Of a DNA stretch of 64,000 nucleotides, positions 11,831-24,169 are shown in pieces. The notes beneath the pieces were generated by a model. The model saw nothing but the letters and a program-made list of their open reading frames with translations, searched no databases and was not told the origin of the DNA. Position 1 is the first letter of the stretch. Each line of letters starts with the position of its first letter. Position numbers and translations under genes: made by a program. The stretch covers positions 13,561,803-13,625,802 of the forward strand of contig CM019704.1 of NCBI GenBank assembly GCA_009760885.1, given 5' to 3'. The stretch comes from Achatina immaculata (lineage: Eukaryota > Mollusca > Gastropoda > Stylommatophora > Achatinidae).

Positions 11831-12489
11831 AGGAAGAAAATTCTGGGAACAAATAGAAATGCTGATGAACCAGCCAAACTGTCAAAGAGAGGAGCTGGAT
11901 GTGAATTCAGATGTTTACAGAAGCATGTTACTTGCGGCTTCAGGAAAAGTTACTGTATAGGAGCATCCAGGAAGAATTGAAGGTCACCAGTTTTCACTAC
12001 TGATAAATGATTTCCTTAGTTTTAACACTTTTGGTGTTTGATTTATTTTTAAGTTTACTGTTTTGTTTCCATTTTTTTAATTACTTCAGTTTTTTCCTTC
12101 TTTTTCTGTATGTCCCTGTGCTTACATTAAGCATAACTTCTGCACTGTAGTATTTGCCATTTGTTTTTAAGTTGTTTTTTTTTTCTTTATGTATATTTTA
12201 AGACAAACAAAATTGTATTTAGTTAGAAATGAGATGTGGGTTACAGGGTAATGGGAACCCAGGGTAGCATTGTCAGGTAAAAGAAATTTCGTAAAACTTT
12301 ACTATGTCATTATACAACTGAAAGACTGAACAGTGTATGTTCCTTCTTAACTGTGTTGGCTTTCTGCTGCACTGATCCATCATGTATGCCATGTTCCAGT
12401 TAGTACATGTAAAAAAAAAAAACAAAGGTAGCTTTGGAGGCATCTAGGGGATACTGTGTTTTTCAGTTTCCTTGACATGTCAGTACACT

Positions 12490-12645
12490 GGACGATGATG
12501 TGGTCAGTCATTTGACTGCTCACCATCCTTCTTTCTCCAGCTCCAGAAGAAGCTGTGTATCCATTTCTATGAGTGAGTGACTTTGCCGACAAGACATTGG
12601 TCAGATGTTCCTTCACCTGTTAGCACATCTGGATGTCTTTTCTTC
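12490..12645 (-). mobile_element. Degraded tRNA-type SINE (SINE-1 family), minus strand
   Basis: The stretch ctccagaagaag...gtatccatttctatgag.gagtgac aligns with the same stretch of the antisense SINE-1 copy at 62640-62705. Both ends are eroded. Confidence 0.55.
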
Positions 12646-12797
12646 CTTAGAAGAATCAGGATGATTGTGTGCCTTCCAGCTAAAGTCAGATTGCCACAGT
12701 AAGATGCAAGAACACTGAACACTTCACTACTTTACTTAGGCACGCATTTTGGTTTGTAGATAAATCTGTTCATTTCTCATCATTTTAAATATTGCCC

Positions 12798-12857
12798 CTA
12801 AAGCACTGTAACAAGTTCATGATTACACTAAAGCACTGTAACAAGTTCATGATTACA
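12798..12857. repeat. 30-bp perfect tandem duplication
   Basis: Two copies start with ctaaagcactgtaacaagtt at 12798 and 12828. Confidence 0.95.
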
Positions 12858-13605
12858 CTGTGAAAACTGGTTTTCCACATTGTGTGCCTTTTATATTGAT
12901 TTTCTTAGAAGTTAAGAATACTTCTGTATTGTTCACTGAATCAGTTTTATGGATATACCTATTTTGTGACTGATTCATAACTTAGCTACAGCTTTTTATT
13001 TATTTATTTATTTTTGGCCATATTTCATGTCAGATAAGAACTGAGCAATAAGATTCATATAAGCCACAAGTAATTGAATATTTTTTTTTTATTTCATCAT
13101 TTTAGTGGAGGTTTTTTTAATGGCAACAAGAGCCCTTACATAACTACTGTTGATAAAGAAAAATGAAGTCTTAGAACATTATTCTGTGGAAATTTATGAA
13201 CAATTCTCAAACATAATAAATCATTGATTAGTTACTTTGTGTTGTTGTGCTTGTTAAATATTAGTGTGATTGAAGACTTGCCACTGCTTTTTTTTTTTTT
13301 TTTTGTATGCCAGTATATTATTGTATTTATTTTCGTTAATAAGTGAGTTGATAATCAGAAGTGCAGGACAATCTGCATGGAATACTTGTGCATTTTTTGT
13401 TGTTGTTTTAATGTGGATTTTTTTTTCTTCCAGTTTCAAAATTAATGTAGGTTGCATTTATAGGACAGGTTTTTGAAGTGCCAAGTTGTGTTTGTATTGA
13501 AGTGAAATTTATTTAGTGTGCACATTGTTTGGTTCTTCTTTCTTTCTCACTTTTAATTCTATACTCTGAAGAGTATCTAATGCAGTGAATTTTTTTTGTG
13601 TTAAT

Positions 13606-14294
13606 ATTGCATTTAATGCGAAGAAAGCTAAATTGATGACAACTGACAAAACAAACAATGCAGCTGAATATGTGTCAGTGATGAAAAACTGGAAGAGGTG
13701 GAGAGTTTGGAATATCTTGGATCACTATAACTAATAATGGAAATACAATGAGGGAAATTAAAAGGAGGACATCTGTCGCTCTTCAGAAAGTAAAACAACT
13801 AAAGAATCTGTGGAGAGGAACAGACAGAACCACAAAAATAAGATTTTTAAGGGCATGCATCTTTACCATCACAACATATGCCTGTGAGACCTGGACACTT
13901 AACAAAAAAGCTGAGAAACACATAAATGCCTTTGAATGTAAATGCTACAGAAGAGTTCTTCAGATATCATGGATACAAAAAAGAACAAATATATCCATAC
14001 TACAAGAACTTAATATTGAAAAAGGCTGGCTAGTAAAGAAGATTAAAGAGAGAAAACTTAAATATTTTGGACACATTAAACATATTCTAGAGAATATTGT
14101 CTTGGAAGGGTACATAATGGGAAAAAACAAAGAGAGGAAGACCAAAACGAAGATGGCTACAAGACATCATTGATGATTTGCAAATGGATGCATCAGCAGC
14201 AGGCCATCTTGCTCACAACCGAGAGGCCTACAGGAGTGCTGTTAGGGAGGCAAAGTTCCACAAGGGACATGCAAATGAATGAATTGCATTTAAT
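13606..14294 (+). mobile_element. LINE family C, 5'-truncated insertion with 12-bp TSD
   Basis: The insert at 13618-14282 is flanked by attgcatttaat at 13606-13617 and 14283-14294. It encodes the C-terminal region after RT (141-residue ORF at 13748-14173: RRTSVALQKVKQLKNLWRGT, YACETWTLNK, CYRRVLQISW, KYFGHIK). This is the least damaged family C piece in the window. It defines the 3' end of the family as catgcaaatgaatga. Confidence 0.95.
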
Positions 14295-17200
14295 TCCTTG
14301 TTCATCTTGGTTTAGATTTTTATTTTTTGCTGTTTTTAATCTGTTTTTGTTAAAAGCTTAAAGAAAAGTAATTATCTAAGAAAATAAATGATTTGTGTGC
14401 CATACATTTTTATCTTGTTTTTTTATATATATAATTTTAATCAAGTTTGTTGATGTAGATGAAATTTTAAAAAAAAACTTTCCCTGAGGGAGCATGTATA
14501 AGTAAAGCATAGCATCTGACACCATGGGAGTGTTGGAGCACAGGCATCGCACTGAACTGAGAACAGATTACAATGGTTGCCTTGAAGACCTGGAGTGGGC
14601 CCTTAAAAAAAAAAAACCTATCAACAGGCCTTCCCTAGCCAAGCTCAAGCTGTCAGTAGGAGAACAAATGGAGACATGGGACAGGGTCTTGGCTAGCTTT
14701 GCTTTGTCGGCCCTGGTATTTGTGCTGGCATTTATGCATAGTCATCTTTTCTCCCGTTTTAATTCACTGCAGTACACTCCAGAGTACCTCATTCTGCAAC
14801 CAGGTATTCCATGTATTTAGAAGCTGTTCTCCCTACACTAGTGTGTGTCAGATACCCATTTTTTTCACAGCTGGGTTGAATGAAGAATGCCAGAGATTGC
14901 CCTGAACTTCTTAACCTTCAAGCTGTTATCTGGCTAATGCTTTGACTAATTCCTTGTCTCTTGGCTGTAGTGTTTTTAAATGTTTGAATGGTTTTTTGCA
15001 CAGAATACTGAAACTGTAGAGCTGTTTACAAGTTATTGTTTATATCTGCTTGTAATAATTTGATATTTGGATAATGTTCAATGTTTATGAACAAGTTTAG
15101 CTGTCAGTTTTCACATTCATTTATATGTAAACTGATGCGAAAATGAACAGCTAAATTTTTTTATTGAGGATAGATGTAGTGTTTTGCTAATGATTGTAAT
15201 TACTTTGTATCTGTGGACCCTTCTATACTAATAATAAAGCAACAATGATGGCTTTTTGAAAACAAGGTTCATTGCTATAATTTTTATGTTCAGAAAACAT
15301 ATTGCAGTTGAGGTGAAGTTAAAAACTAGGTAAGATTGTGAACTGGATATTTATTCTCAAGTTGATTATGTTCAGGCAACTTTCATTGTTCCTGCTACTG
15401 GATATAAATTAACAAAATTTAGAGAAGTTCCATAAACTGATGGTTGTGTCATCAGGAAAATGTCATCCCCAAGTGTCCTGGGAAACGGGTTGAGGAAACT
15501 AAGGCAGCGCTGTGATGTCAAATTGTGAATCTGTGGTCATGAATTGCTGATCAGTCATCACAAATTTTGTAAACAGGTTGTAACAGTTTCTCATTAACTT
15601 TTGGTATGATTGTGTGATCAAGGCTGCTCACATTTTAAATCTGTTAGAGCTGAGATGATGGAGGTGCATGGTTCAGTTTCACAACAAAATTAGAAAAAGT
15701 GGGCAGAAGCAAGGAACCCAGAAAGTAAGATGAGCATATATAAATGAAGAACATACAACAATCCAATATTTCAGCAAAAGCCTTTTTCAAGGACATACAA
15801 AAGAAACATTAAATAAAACATTTTTTAAAATAGGTGAAAAGTCACACTTAGCTTTTTTTGGTCTCCCCTTTGTGAGAACCACAAGAACAAAATGCTGAGA
15901 TCCAGATACAATAGACCTGTAAGAAATGGAATAAATTTCTCTGTCCAGCTTTTGTGCAACTTCAAGTTCAAATGGTTAATAATGCATGTGACTGAATCTT
16001 AAATTTTGAGCAAATTAATCAGAGCCAATTAGATTTGAGTGTAAAATTACACTACCACACTGTGGAAGTTCACCGTCCCCACAGTGATGCATTCACTACT
16101 TAACTACCACGAAGGTGCATACCAGAATTCTTAATTAGGAATCCTATTTGTTGGAGCTGAAAGTACATACAGTTCATTTGTAAACCTGTTTTATCTGTTT
16201 TCATTGTATCTTTGACAGATTTCCATTATAATGTTTTCATGACTTTATTTGAAGATATAATATATATATAAAATACTTATTATTGGTTTAGTAATAGCAT
16301 GTTTTTGATAAGTGTATTTATATCCACTGCAAAGCCAAATTAATGTTTTCACATAAATTACAAAACTAAATTTATGTTGTCACAAAATAATGGTTTAAAT
16401 GAGTAATTTTTTCTTTTAGAACTATATTACATAATATTGTGGTTTCACCTTGTGTATTTCACTTTTCTGGTGTGTCTAATCTTGCAGACCAGAGGCCATT
16501 TAATTTCCTTTAAGATGGAAAGTTTATTGACTGTTGTCATCTGGGCTGCTCCTACCTACCCCCCCCCCTCTCTCTCTCTCTAAGCTGATACATAATGGCA
16601 TAATGTTATGTGATATAGAGCTTATGAACATCTAAAGTAGTGCCTGTTTCTCATTATGTCAAACCACAAACTGCAGAAAGCTTTTGATAACATGACAAAT
16701 AAAAGTTAATATGAGAGTATTGGTCTTATAAGTAGAAATACATAAAAAGACGTATGCTTGAATGTTTTCATGTAAGGACCAAGTGTAACTTTGTTATATC
16801 CAGCCTGCTCATGGTTCCTTCAGCTGTTTGTGGATTAACTATATCACAAACGTGAAGATTTTTAATGAACGTTTTACTATACGTTGAAGCAAAAGTCACG
16901 CACCGTAGGGATTTAGGCTGAGCTGTTATAAATACTGTACCAAAGTGATTATGATCATTCATACACAGATTGTGCACCCTATGGTGCACAACTTTTGGCT
17001 CACCCTGTATTTACTTATATATACCCGGATGAATACATATTTTAATATGTTATTTAAAATGTTTAGAAATGTATGTATTTTGGGCTACACAAACATACTG
17101 TAGTTATTACTGATAGTTCTGTTTGGAGGTGATTATAGTTTGCAGTGTAACACATTTGGACCAGTGTAATGATAACATTCCTGAGCTCTGTGCCCAAGGA

Positions 17201-18364
17201 GACAATTAGACTTTAGAGATAATTAAATGGAGATAATTAAATGGTAGGAACAGAGCACACAGCTGTATTGTTTCAGCTTTTACCTTATTCACACAAGGAA
17301 GAGAGGAGTAGGGCTAAATTTACATGGTATAATGTGTAACAGATAAGAATGGAATGAGAAATAAAGTCATTTATCCTTTGACTTGGATGATGCTGTGCCA
17401 GAAAGTGCTTGAGAAACTCAATGAAAGAGCATCATCTGTATCATAATGCAGACATGAGGCATTTCATACCTTGGTGACACAATGTAATACTTAATACAGA
17501 ATATTACTTCCCCATTTTAGAAGGCATGTTTTGGCACATATTGATTTTTTATAGATTTTCTAGATTTGATTTTACCCTTTATATGTTGAAAGATAACATC
17601 TTCTTTATTTTTGTTTAAGCTGATGAAGATGTAACATTGAAGTGCATGCTTGTTTCAGCAATGACTACTAGGGCAGAGAAAGTATTTCATTCATGTTTTA
17701 TGCATCTTCAGGTTGTCTCAGATATTTTTACAAGCATCCACGAGCGTTTCTTCCAGTTTTATGTCCGCCACTTGAAGATTTCATTCTCTCTTTCATTAAG
17801 TTCTTCATATCTCTCTGGAATTTTCTGGTACTGTGGTTTTCATCAAATTGTAACATGTAGAAACTTAATGCCATGTTATAAGTATTTGGTTCGTTATGAA
17901 TATTTGCTTGTTCATGGCCAAATACAAGTTGCAGCTTCATGAAAAAAACAAGGACTTCCTACTGAAAGTATGAATATGAAAGTGCTGCTACATCTGTTAC
18001 GAGAAATTTCCTGGGAATTCAGAATTGTTTATTTCTCGTACATATTCTTGTCGCTGTTGTAGAAGCACAGAGAGCTAGTACAAATCACTAGTTTTAACAT
18101 CTTGATTTCCAGTTAGATCTAATCTAACAAAACTTTGATGCCAAAGCTGAGCAGTCCTGAATAAATATTTAGCATTCAGAATTTCCATTTGAATTTACTT
18201 TCTGGAAATGAGTATTAAAGTTTTGTCATTCAGCCAAATACAGACTTAAAAATTCAGTATGTCTGTATGAGAAATACATTTGATAAACCCTTTATAATGC
18301 TCTTTTGTTCTGCCATTTGCATTTCATTCAGGTACTGCTCAAATGACTTCTGATTGTCTTTCAA
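14295..18364. other. Long AT-rich stretch without a recognisable gene
   Basis: ORFs at 14524-14820, 16768-16989 (-) and 17728-17940 (-) match nothing I recognise and lack gene context. A polyadenylation-like 'aataataaagc' is near 15230. A C-run plus (CT)n microsatellite lies at about 16558-16582. The segment ending 'ggctcaccctgtat' near 17011 looks like the terminus of an old transposon, but no partner terminus was found. Confidence 0.4.
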
Positions 18365-18525
18365 CTTACTTCACATCCAGTCTCTGCTACTTCTTCAACC
18401 AGTTATTACTAGTCATTCAACTAGTCTCTACTAGTTCTTTAACTAGACACTGCTAGTTCCTCAACCAGTCTCTTCTAGTTTTTCAACCAGTTTCCACTAG
18501 TTCTTCAGTGAGTCTCATCTATATT
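18365..18525. repeat. Degenerate ~30-bp tandem repeat
   Basis: Five to six diverged units share 'ctagttcttcaaccagtctc'. Substitutions in every copy indicate an old array. Confidence 0.8.
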
Positions 18526-18825
18526 GACATCCAGTCTTTATCCATAAGGACACACCAGCTTTAGCTAGTCATATGTCATTTAATATATATATATATATAT
18601 GTTATAAATGGCTGTCTTGAAATTACCTAGCAGCAGTAGTTATTTTATAATAAATACCACGATGCCTTGCTACCCAGCTTAACTCTTAGCCTACTGAACA
18701 ACATCCATGACACATGAGCATTTTTTTATTATCAAACATCAGGTGCACAATATTTTACCAGGAAACTGTATCTTGGCTGCTTTTTCATTTATGGCTTTTA
18801 AAATTGCTAACTTCAAACTCTGGCA

Positions 18826-19118
18826 CCCTGGTTGGCTGAGTGGTTAGGCACTCAGTCTACCAATCCAGTGGTACCAGGTTCAGGTCTCAGCAGTGGAGAT
18901 TTTTTTCTGGTACCACCACACTGAAAAGACCCTAGGGTCCACCCAGCCTCTAAAAATGGGTACCAGAGAAATATAGGAAGATAAATGCGGTCAAGCATGA
19001 TACTGACCACATCACACTTTCATGTGCTGAAGGTCTTGGAAATACGGACCTAACAATGTATCCCTAATATGGCTTAATGACATGGAAACTGGGATTTTAC
19101 TGTAACTCATTTTTTTAC
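18826..19118 (+). mobile_element. tRNA-derived SINE (SINE-1-like)
   Basis: An A-box-like 'tggctgagtggttagg' and B-box-like 'ggttcaggtct' lie about 40 bp apart. The body 'aagcatgatactgaccacatcac' and tail 'ggcttaatgacatggaaactg' parallel the better copy at 29249-29515. It ends in T-rich DNA at about 19120. Confidence 0.8.
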
Positions 19119-19119
19119 T

Positions 19120-20489
19120 TTTTTTTTTTTTTTTTTAAAAGCCACATAAATGGCTCATTGTAGGCTAAGAGTTAATTAAAATGAGAATCAGCATTTGTCT
19201 CTATGCATAGAAATTATTTTTAATCATTTGCTCAGTATGATACAGTATTCTTAATGATGTAACATAGTGTTTACTGCACAAGCATGACTGTTCATTGGTA
19301 TTACTGAGTGTTAGAATAGATGGTATTTCCACTTTGTGCATATAAGGCTTTGTGAGTGTTTGCCGCAGTAAATATCCCATTTAATGTTTTGTGTCATGTC
19401 AGATTAAGTTGTGAAACTTAATTGTGTGGTCTAGGTTTTCTTTACTACCCAAGAGGTAAGAAATTTGTCAGTTTTGAATAAATTACCTCAGTGACCAATT
19501 GTAATACTTAATATAGAATATTACTTCCCCATTTTAGGAAACATGTTTTGGTAGATGTTGATTTTTTAAACAGTTTATAGATTGCTCACTGCTCTGTTTT
19601 CTATTCTGTATGTATATTTTCCTTATACATCATGTATAATGTACACGTAATAAATAATCAGATGAAATTCAGTTGAAGATCTTGTTTTGTTCTGGTTAGG
19701 GATTAAGAAGATTTTAGCAAAAAAAAGCTCTTGTAATAACATCATTTTCTTTTCCCCAGTCTGCATATCTGCAGTTTTAAATAAAGCAGGAGAATGTTAG
19801 AAGTTGTCAGAAATGATCATCATCTTTGCCCTCCAGACATGCCCAAAACTGCTGCAGTCACCTTCAGTATCTCCATAAGCATACAATTACTTTTAACAAC
19901 CAGCCTGTTTTGATTGTCTGTCCTTCAGATGCCTCTGATGTGCCATTTGTGTTTTTGCAACTCTAGGTTTCATCTCAGAGGACGTACATTCTTGGCAGTG
20001 ATGCTGATTAATAACTATCGGTGAAGTTTTTTACTTTGCCAACTCCTTTTTTTTAGCATGTACGTCAGTAGAGTCTAAAAGATCACATCCTAGTTTATTA
20101 AACATACTTGTATTTGACAAAGTACGGAAGCAATAAAATTGGGCTGTATACTAAATGTTTCACATAGGATAGGAAATAATTAAAAAGGTAGAGCACAGTT
20201 CCAAATATACTCCATGCACTGAAGTGGGAAATCTAAAATACCACCTTTACTGTTTTTGATGGTATGTTTGATATGAAAATTAGTTTTATCATTTCTCTGA
20301 TTTAGATTTATTATAGAATTTGGGTAAACATAGCAAATTTTTTTTTAAATCCTGTGGATAATTTGGTATCACCACCATTTAAAGCACGACATCAGACATT
20401 TCAAAGATACGACCTCTATTACACTTTGTGCTCTGATGTTGGGGATAAGTATATATTGTAAGCGAGAAGGCGTGAAAAGATGGTAGCGC
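19120..20489. other. AT-rich non-coding DNA
   Basis: No gene or clear repeat. The segment near 19495-19560 (aatacttaatatagaatatt, cccattttagg) also occurs near 17480-17540, so it is a dispersed repeat of unknown type. Confidence 0.4.
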
Positions 20490-20499
20490 CAACTTAGAT

Positions 20500-20605
20500 A
20501 TTTTATATCTAGATTTGATCATTTTGGTCCCATCTAGATAATGAAAATAGTCATCTAGATGTTAGCTATAAATCTAGAAAATTTCTAATTGAATCTAGAT
20601 AATTC
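20500..20605. repeat. Cluster of ATCTAGA motifs
   Basis: ATCTAGA or ATCTAGAT occurs five times at about 20-bp spacing (near 20507, 20532, 20553, 20571, 20592), with another at about 22003. Short spaced motifs like this are typical of subterminal transposase-binding repeats in hAT elements, and a hAT remnant follows. That link is inference. Confidence 0.5.
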
Positions 20606-21060
20606 TGAATAATTTTATTACAGTCCACCAAACAGAAAAAAGAACAAACTTTTTGAGTAAATCTTCCATGATTAACCCTTTCTCAGTGAATAAATAATTG
20701 TTTTTGTTCTTTAACATATTGCAAACTGGCAAATGGCCGAATTTGGAACTTATTCACTTCAGGTAATGACCTTTGCACTTGTGTCATGCTTATTACCTTG
20801 AAATTCTGGAAATGGACAAGTGTGATTAGAATATTGTGCAGGAACTTAAGACTGAGATGAAACTGGACTAAGGACATTTACAGATAATGTATACAGAAGT
20901 GGTTGTCTTCATCAACTGGGTAAATGTGAAGAGTAATTAGGAGGTGTCATCCATTATTTAATGAAATGTATAAGCCATTCTTTGCTTATTGCAATTTTAC
21001 ATCATCTTTGAGTGTCTCCCAAGAAGACTGGAGTTTGTAAAACACGTAATTTAAACTAAT

Positions 21061-21195
21061 ATTTACGCTACAGGATGGTGTGAGAGGAGATCACCAACTG
21101 AGCTGATGACCTGCATGAAGGATCGTGTACTCTGTAGAAGCATAATAGCCAACGCCAGTCGGCACGGCACCTGATGATGATGATGATGATTTACG
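21061..21195 (+). mobile_element. LINE family B 3' fragment with short TSD
   Basis: A 121-bp extremely 5'-truncated copy encodes GWCERRSPTELMTCMKDR-like residues and ends in (GATGAT)n. It is flanked by atttacg at 21061-21067 and 21189-21195. Confidence 0.85.
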
Positions 21196-21728
21196 AAACA
21201 GATTTGATTCAGAAATCAAAAAGTTACAAATTGAGGCAGTTAATGAATTTAAAAAATGAGGAGACAAGGTCAGTGTCGAGATTCTCTTGTCTCATTTAAA
21301 CAGTGCAGATAGAGACTTTCCGAGAATGTGGAAAAATTGAAGAATATATCCCTCTTCTCTATGAATAATGTTCTTCGGTCAGTGAAGGACATCTCTTCAC
21401 TATGTAAAGTAATGAAATACTTAAATGCAACTGAAAACTCCAAAGCAGAATACAAGTTAACAAGAATCAAAACAGTTGACTGGACAAATAAACAAGATAG
21501 CAAAGTAAAACATTCCAGAGATGTCAGGGGATGTAATCCAGAACTTGTACTTGTGTTATATTTCAGCTAATATTACTCCATTCAAATGCTGATGCTGAGA
21601 GTTTTTTTAGCTCCATGAATCTGGTCGTATCTAACCTGGGAAATAAAATTAACCCAGAACTTCTTCCTGCTGATTTATTGATCAAACTCTGCTTAGGAAA
21701 ACATGGAAACTGCTACTGCTCTTTTTAA
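21196..21728 (+). pseudogene. hAT transposase remnant with C-terminal dimerisation domain
   Basis: From 21573 an open frame reads LLHSNADAESFFSSMNLVV and continues through NLGNKINPELLPADLLIKL to a stop at 21726-21728. This is the hAT C-terminal dimerisation (hATC) signature, in which SNADxERxFS and K.RN.L are typical. The preceding ORF (21328-21570) ends in a different phase, implying a frameshift at about 21570. No catalytic core is visible. A LINE B fragment lies immediately upstream. Confidence 0.75.
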
Positions 21729-22231
21729 GTTTCCCATCAAAGGTATAAAAGATATAAAAATAATGGCTGCACATAAAAAAAAATCTACAGGAGATGAAGT
21801 CTCATTATTAATTTCATTAACTGAGTCCTTCAGATACCGATGATGATGATATTCACCTTTTTGTGACTTGGTAAAATAATTATTATTATTAATGTTATAT
21901 TAATATGACTTTTAATTAAAATTACACGCTAATTTTAACTTACATATTATTTTAAGTAATAAAATATTTCCTGGATAAATTTTTAAATAAATGTTTTTAA
22001 AATCTAGATTTGGAGCAATTCTATACCCGCGGAAAAAAAAGCAAGTGTGCATTTCTTTAAAAAGCACCATGAACGTGCTCGGGTGATGATTGAAATAAAA
22101 TTTGGCACACATTATGTTTGATTATCCAATAACAGATAAAATCATAATTTTCAGGCCTCTGACATGTCACAAAAAAGTGGAAAAAACTCACCTAATGTGG
22201 CTCACCACCCCAACAAAAGAAAATCAAGGTT

Positions 22232-23250
22232 TCAATATCGTGTATGTCCTCCTCTGGCAGTTATCACTGCTTGACACCGCCTTCTCATCGAACCAATGAC
22301 AAGTTGTATCAATTGTTGAGGCATGATATTCCATTTTTCTTGCAACGCTTGGGGTAATTCATGGCGGTTTCCAGAACGATTGTGTCATCTTCGCAACCTG
22401 AGGTCCAATTCACCCCAAATGTGCTCGATAGGTGACAGGTCCGGTGAAACTGCTGGCCATGGCAAGACAGTAATCTGATGCTGTTGAAAGTGGTCCCTGA
22501 CCACACGTGTGTCATGTGGACGAGCGGTATCCTGCTGCAGTATCATGCCTTGTCCATTAGCATCCAGAAAAGGCATTACGTGGCGTGTAATGATTTCGTC
22601 CCTATATCGTAAACCTGTAAGGTTGCCATTGAGGAAGACTAGTTTTGTTCGGACAGCATAGGAAATTTCTCCCCAAACCATTACACTGCCTCCTCTCCTC
22701 CTAATCACCTCTAGCACACAGTTATTCGCAAAGCATTCTCCTCTTCGTCTGTACACTAAAGCACGCTCATCATGGCCTTGCAGACAGAATCTGGACTCGT
22801 CACTGAATAGGATCCGTCTCCATTGATGAGAGGGCCTTGCCATGTAATGCCTGGCCCAGGTCAAGTGGGTTTGTCTGTGGCGAACTGTCAGTACTGGTCT
22901 AACTGCAGGCCTATGAGGTAAGAAAAAATATTCTCTCTCTCTGAGTCTGTTCATCCCTGTCCTGCCCGATACACGTCTTAAACTTGGAATGTTCCTGGCA
23001 GTCCATGTTGCCTGGAGAAATCTGTTAGAAGATGCAAGAGGTGGATGTAGCGATCTTGTGCAAGGGTGGTAACTCGTGGTCTACCAGTTCTATGGCGGTC
23101 AACAAGGGAACCATTTTGGTTAAAACGACTTTGAAGGCGTGATATTGTGTTTCTGTGAACATTTAAATATTGAGATACTGCTGCTACTGTTGATCCAGCA
23201 ATTAACATCCCAACAGCTATTTCTCCCTGGTGTCCGTTCAATTTTGGCAT
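22232..23250 (-). pseudogene. Tc1-family DD34E transposase, frameshifted
   Basis: The start at 23250 gives MPKLNGHQGEIAVGMLIAGS, the paired helix-turn-helix region of Tc1 transposases, through RTGRPRVTT. After a frameshift near 22960 the DDE core follows. It has FSDESRFCL (first Asp) and QQDTARPH (second Asp). SPIEHIWGE carries the Glu exactly 34 residues after the second Asp, so the DD34E triad is preserved. A second frameshift near 22385 separates the C-terminus, which ends at a TGA (22232-22234). Total length is about that of a normal Tc1 transposase (about 340 residues), so only two frame errors block it. Confidence 0.9.
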
Positions 23251-23428
23251 GATGAAAAAAGATGTTTATGCTGGAATTCACTACTCCTTTCTTCAACGAT
23301 TACATGAAGAGATCTCCGAGAACAGAATTATACCCTCATTTTATCCGTGGTCAGTAACCAATCATGGATCACTGCACGTGATTTAACTGGAGCTGTGGTT
23401 ACCTCCCCATGAATAGTGCGATCAATTT

Positions 23429-23588
23429 CGTGCAGCACGGGGAAGTGGACAACACTCAGACAAAACTTCGTGCAGCACGGGGAAGTGGACAACACTCAGA
23501 CAAAACTTCGTGCAGCACGGGGAAGTGGACAACACTCAGACAAAACTTCGTGCAGCACGGGGAAGTGGACAACACTCAAACAAAACTT
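23429..23588. repeat. 40-bp tandem repeat (4 copies) inside the Tc1 right end
   Basis: Four nearly identical units start with cgtgcagcacggggaagtgg and end in caaaactt. The junction 'caaaactt(c/t)gtgc' between units resembles the inner edge of the element's terminus (caaaactttgtgcc). Confidence 0.95.
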
Positions 23589-23606
23589 TGTGCCAAATTT
23601 GATTTC

Positions 23607-24169
23607 ATTTCACTCATGACAACGTTATGTGCTTTACACAACTGCACACTTACTTTTTCCGTGAGTATAGATTTTTTTTTTTTTAGAAAAAAGTTGGCAA
23701 CACTACGGCGGAGAAATTGAGACAGTTGAGAGTATGTAGTTTTGTTTGTTATTTTTGAAATCGTGACCAGAAAAATGTGTATCATTAAATGAACAGTATT
23801 ATTGGCACTTTTCGTCTAAAAAGACGGTTTTGAAGCGGACAAATATCAGCTGCTGTAGGTTTTGCCGAGTATCATTTTGCTGAACTGTCATTCTTGACTT
23901 TCCAGTATTGGAACATGCGTGATCGGCTACAGTAATAGCAAACAATGTTTGTGTTTGCAAAGCGCGGTCTCCTTGCGTTTGTTTACTGTAACTTCAAGTC
24001 TGATAGTTAAGAATGAGAATGGAAAGACAGTGGAGTATTTTATTTCCTGATTTGTATGACGCTGTGTCGGAAAATGTGTGTGGGAAAGGTTCTCTGTGTG
24101 TGTGTATGGGGGGGGGGGTATGATAATAGATTGGTTGTTAGTCTGAGCGGGTGGGTGTGATGGAAATAG
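23607..24169. other. Non-coding flank between Tc1 and the 28-bp array
   Basis: No gene. It contains a GT-rich stretch ending in a G-run (about 24095-24118) just before the array. Confidence 0.5.

Larger units (their letters stand above)
22092..23606 (-). mobile_element. Tc1-type DNA transposon with inverted termini and internal 40-bp repeats
   Basis: The termini are gaaataaaatttggcacaca at 22092-22111 and, inverted, tttgtgccaaatttgatttc at 23587-23606 (18 of 20 match). The transposase pseudogene (22232-23250, -) lies inside. The right end holds four 40-bp repeats. The exact outer ends and the TA duplication are not certain. Confidence 0.75.

Noticed and set aside
14524..14820. 98-residue ORF as a gene
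   Set aside because: No recognisable domain, contains a lysine run from an A-tract, and has no supporting splice or neighbour context.
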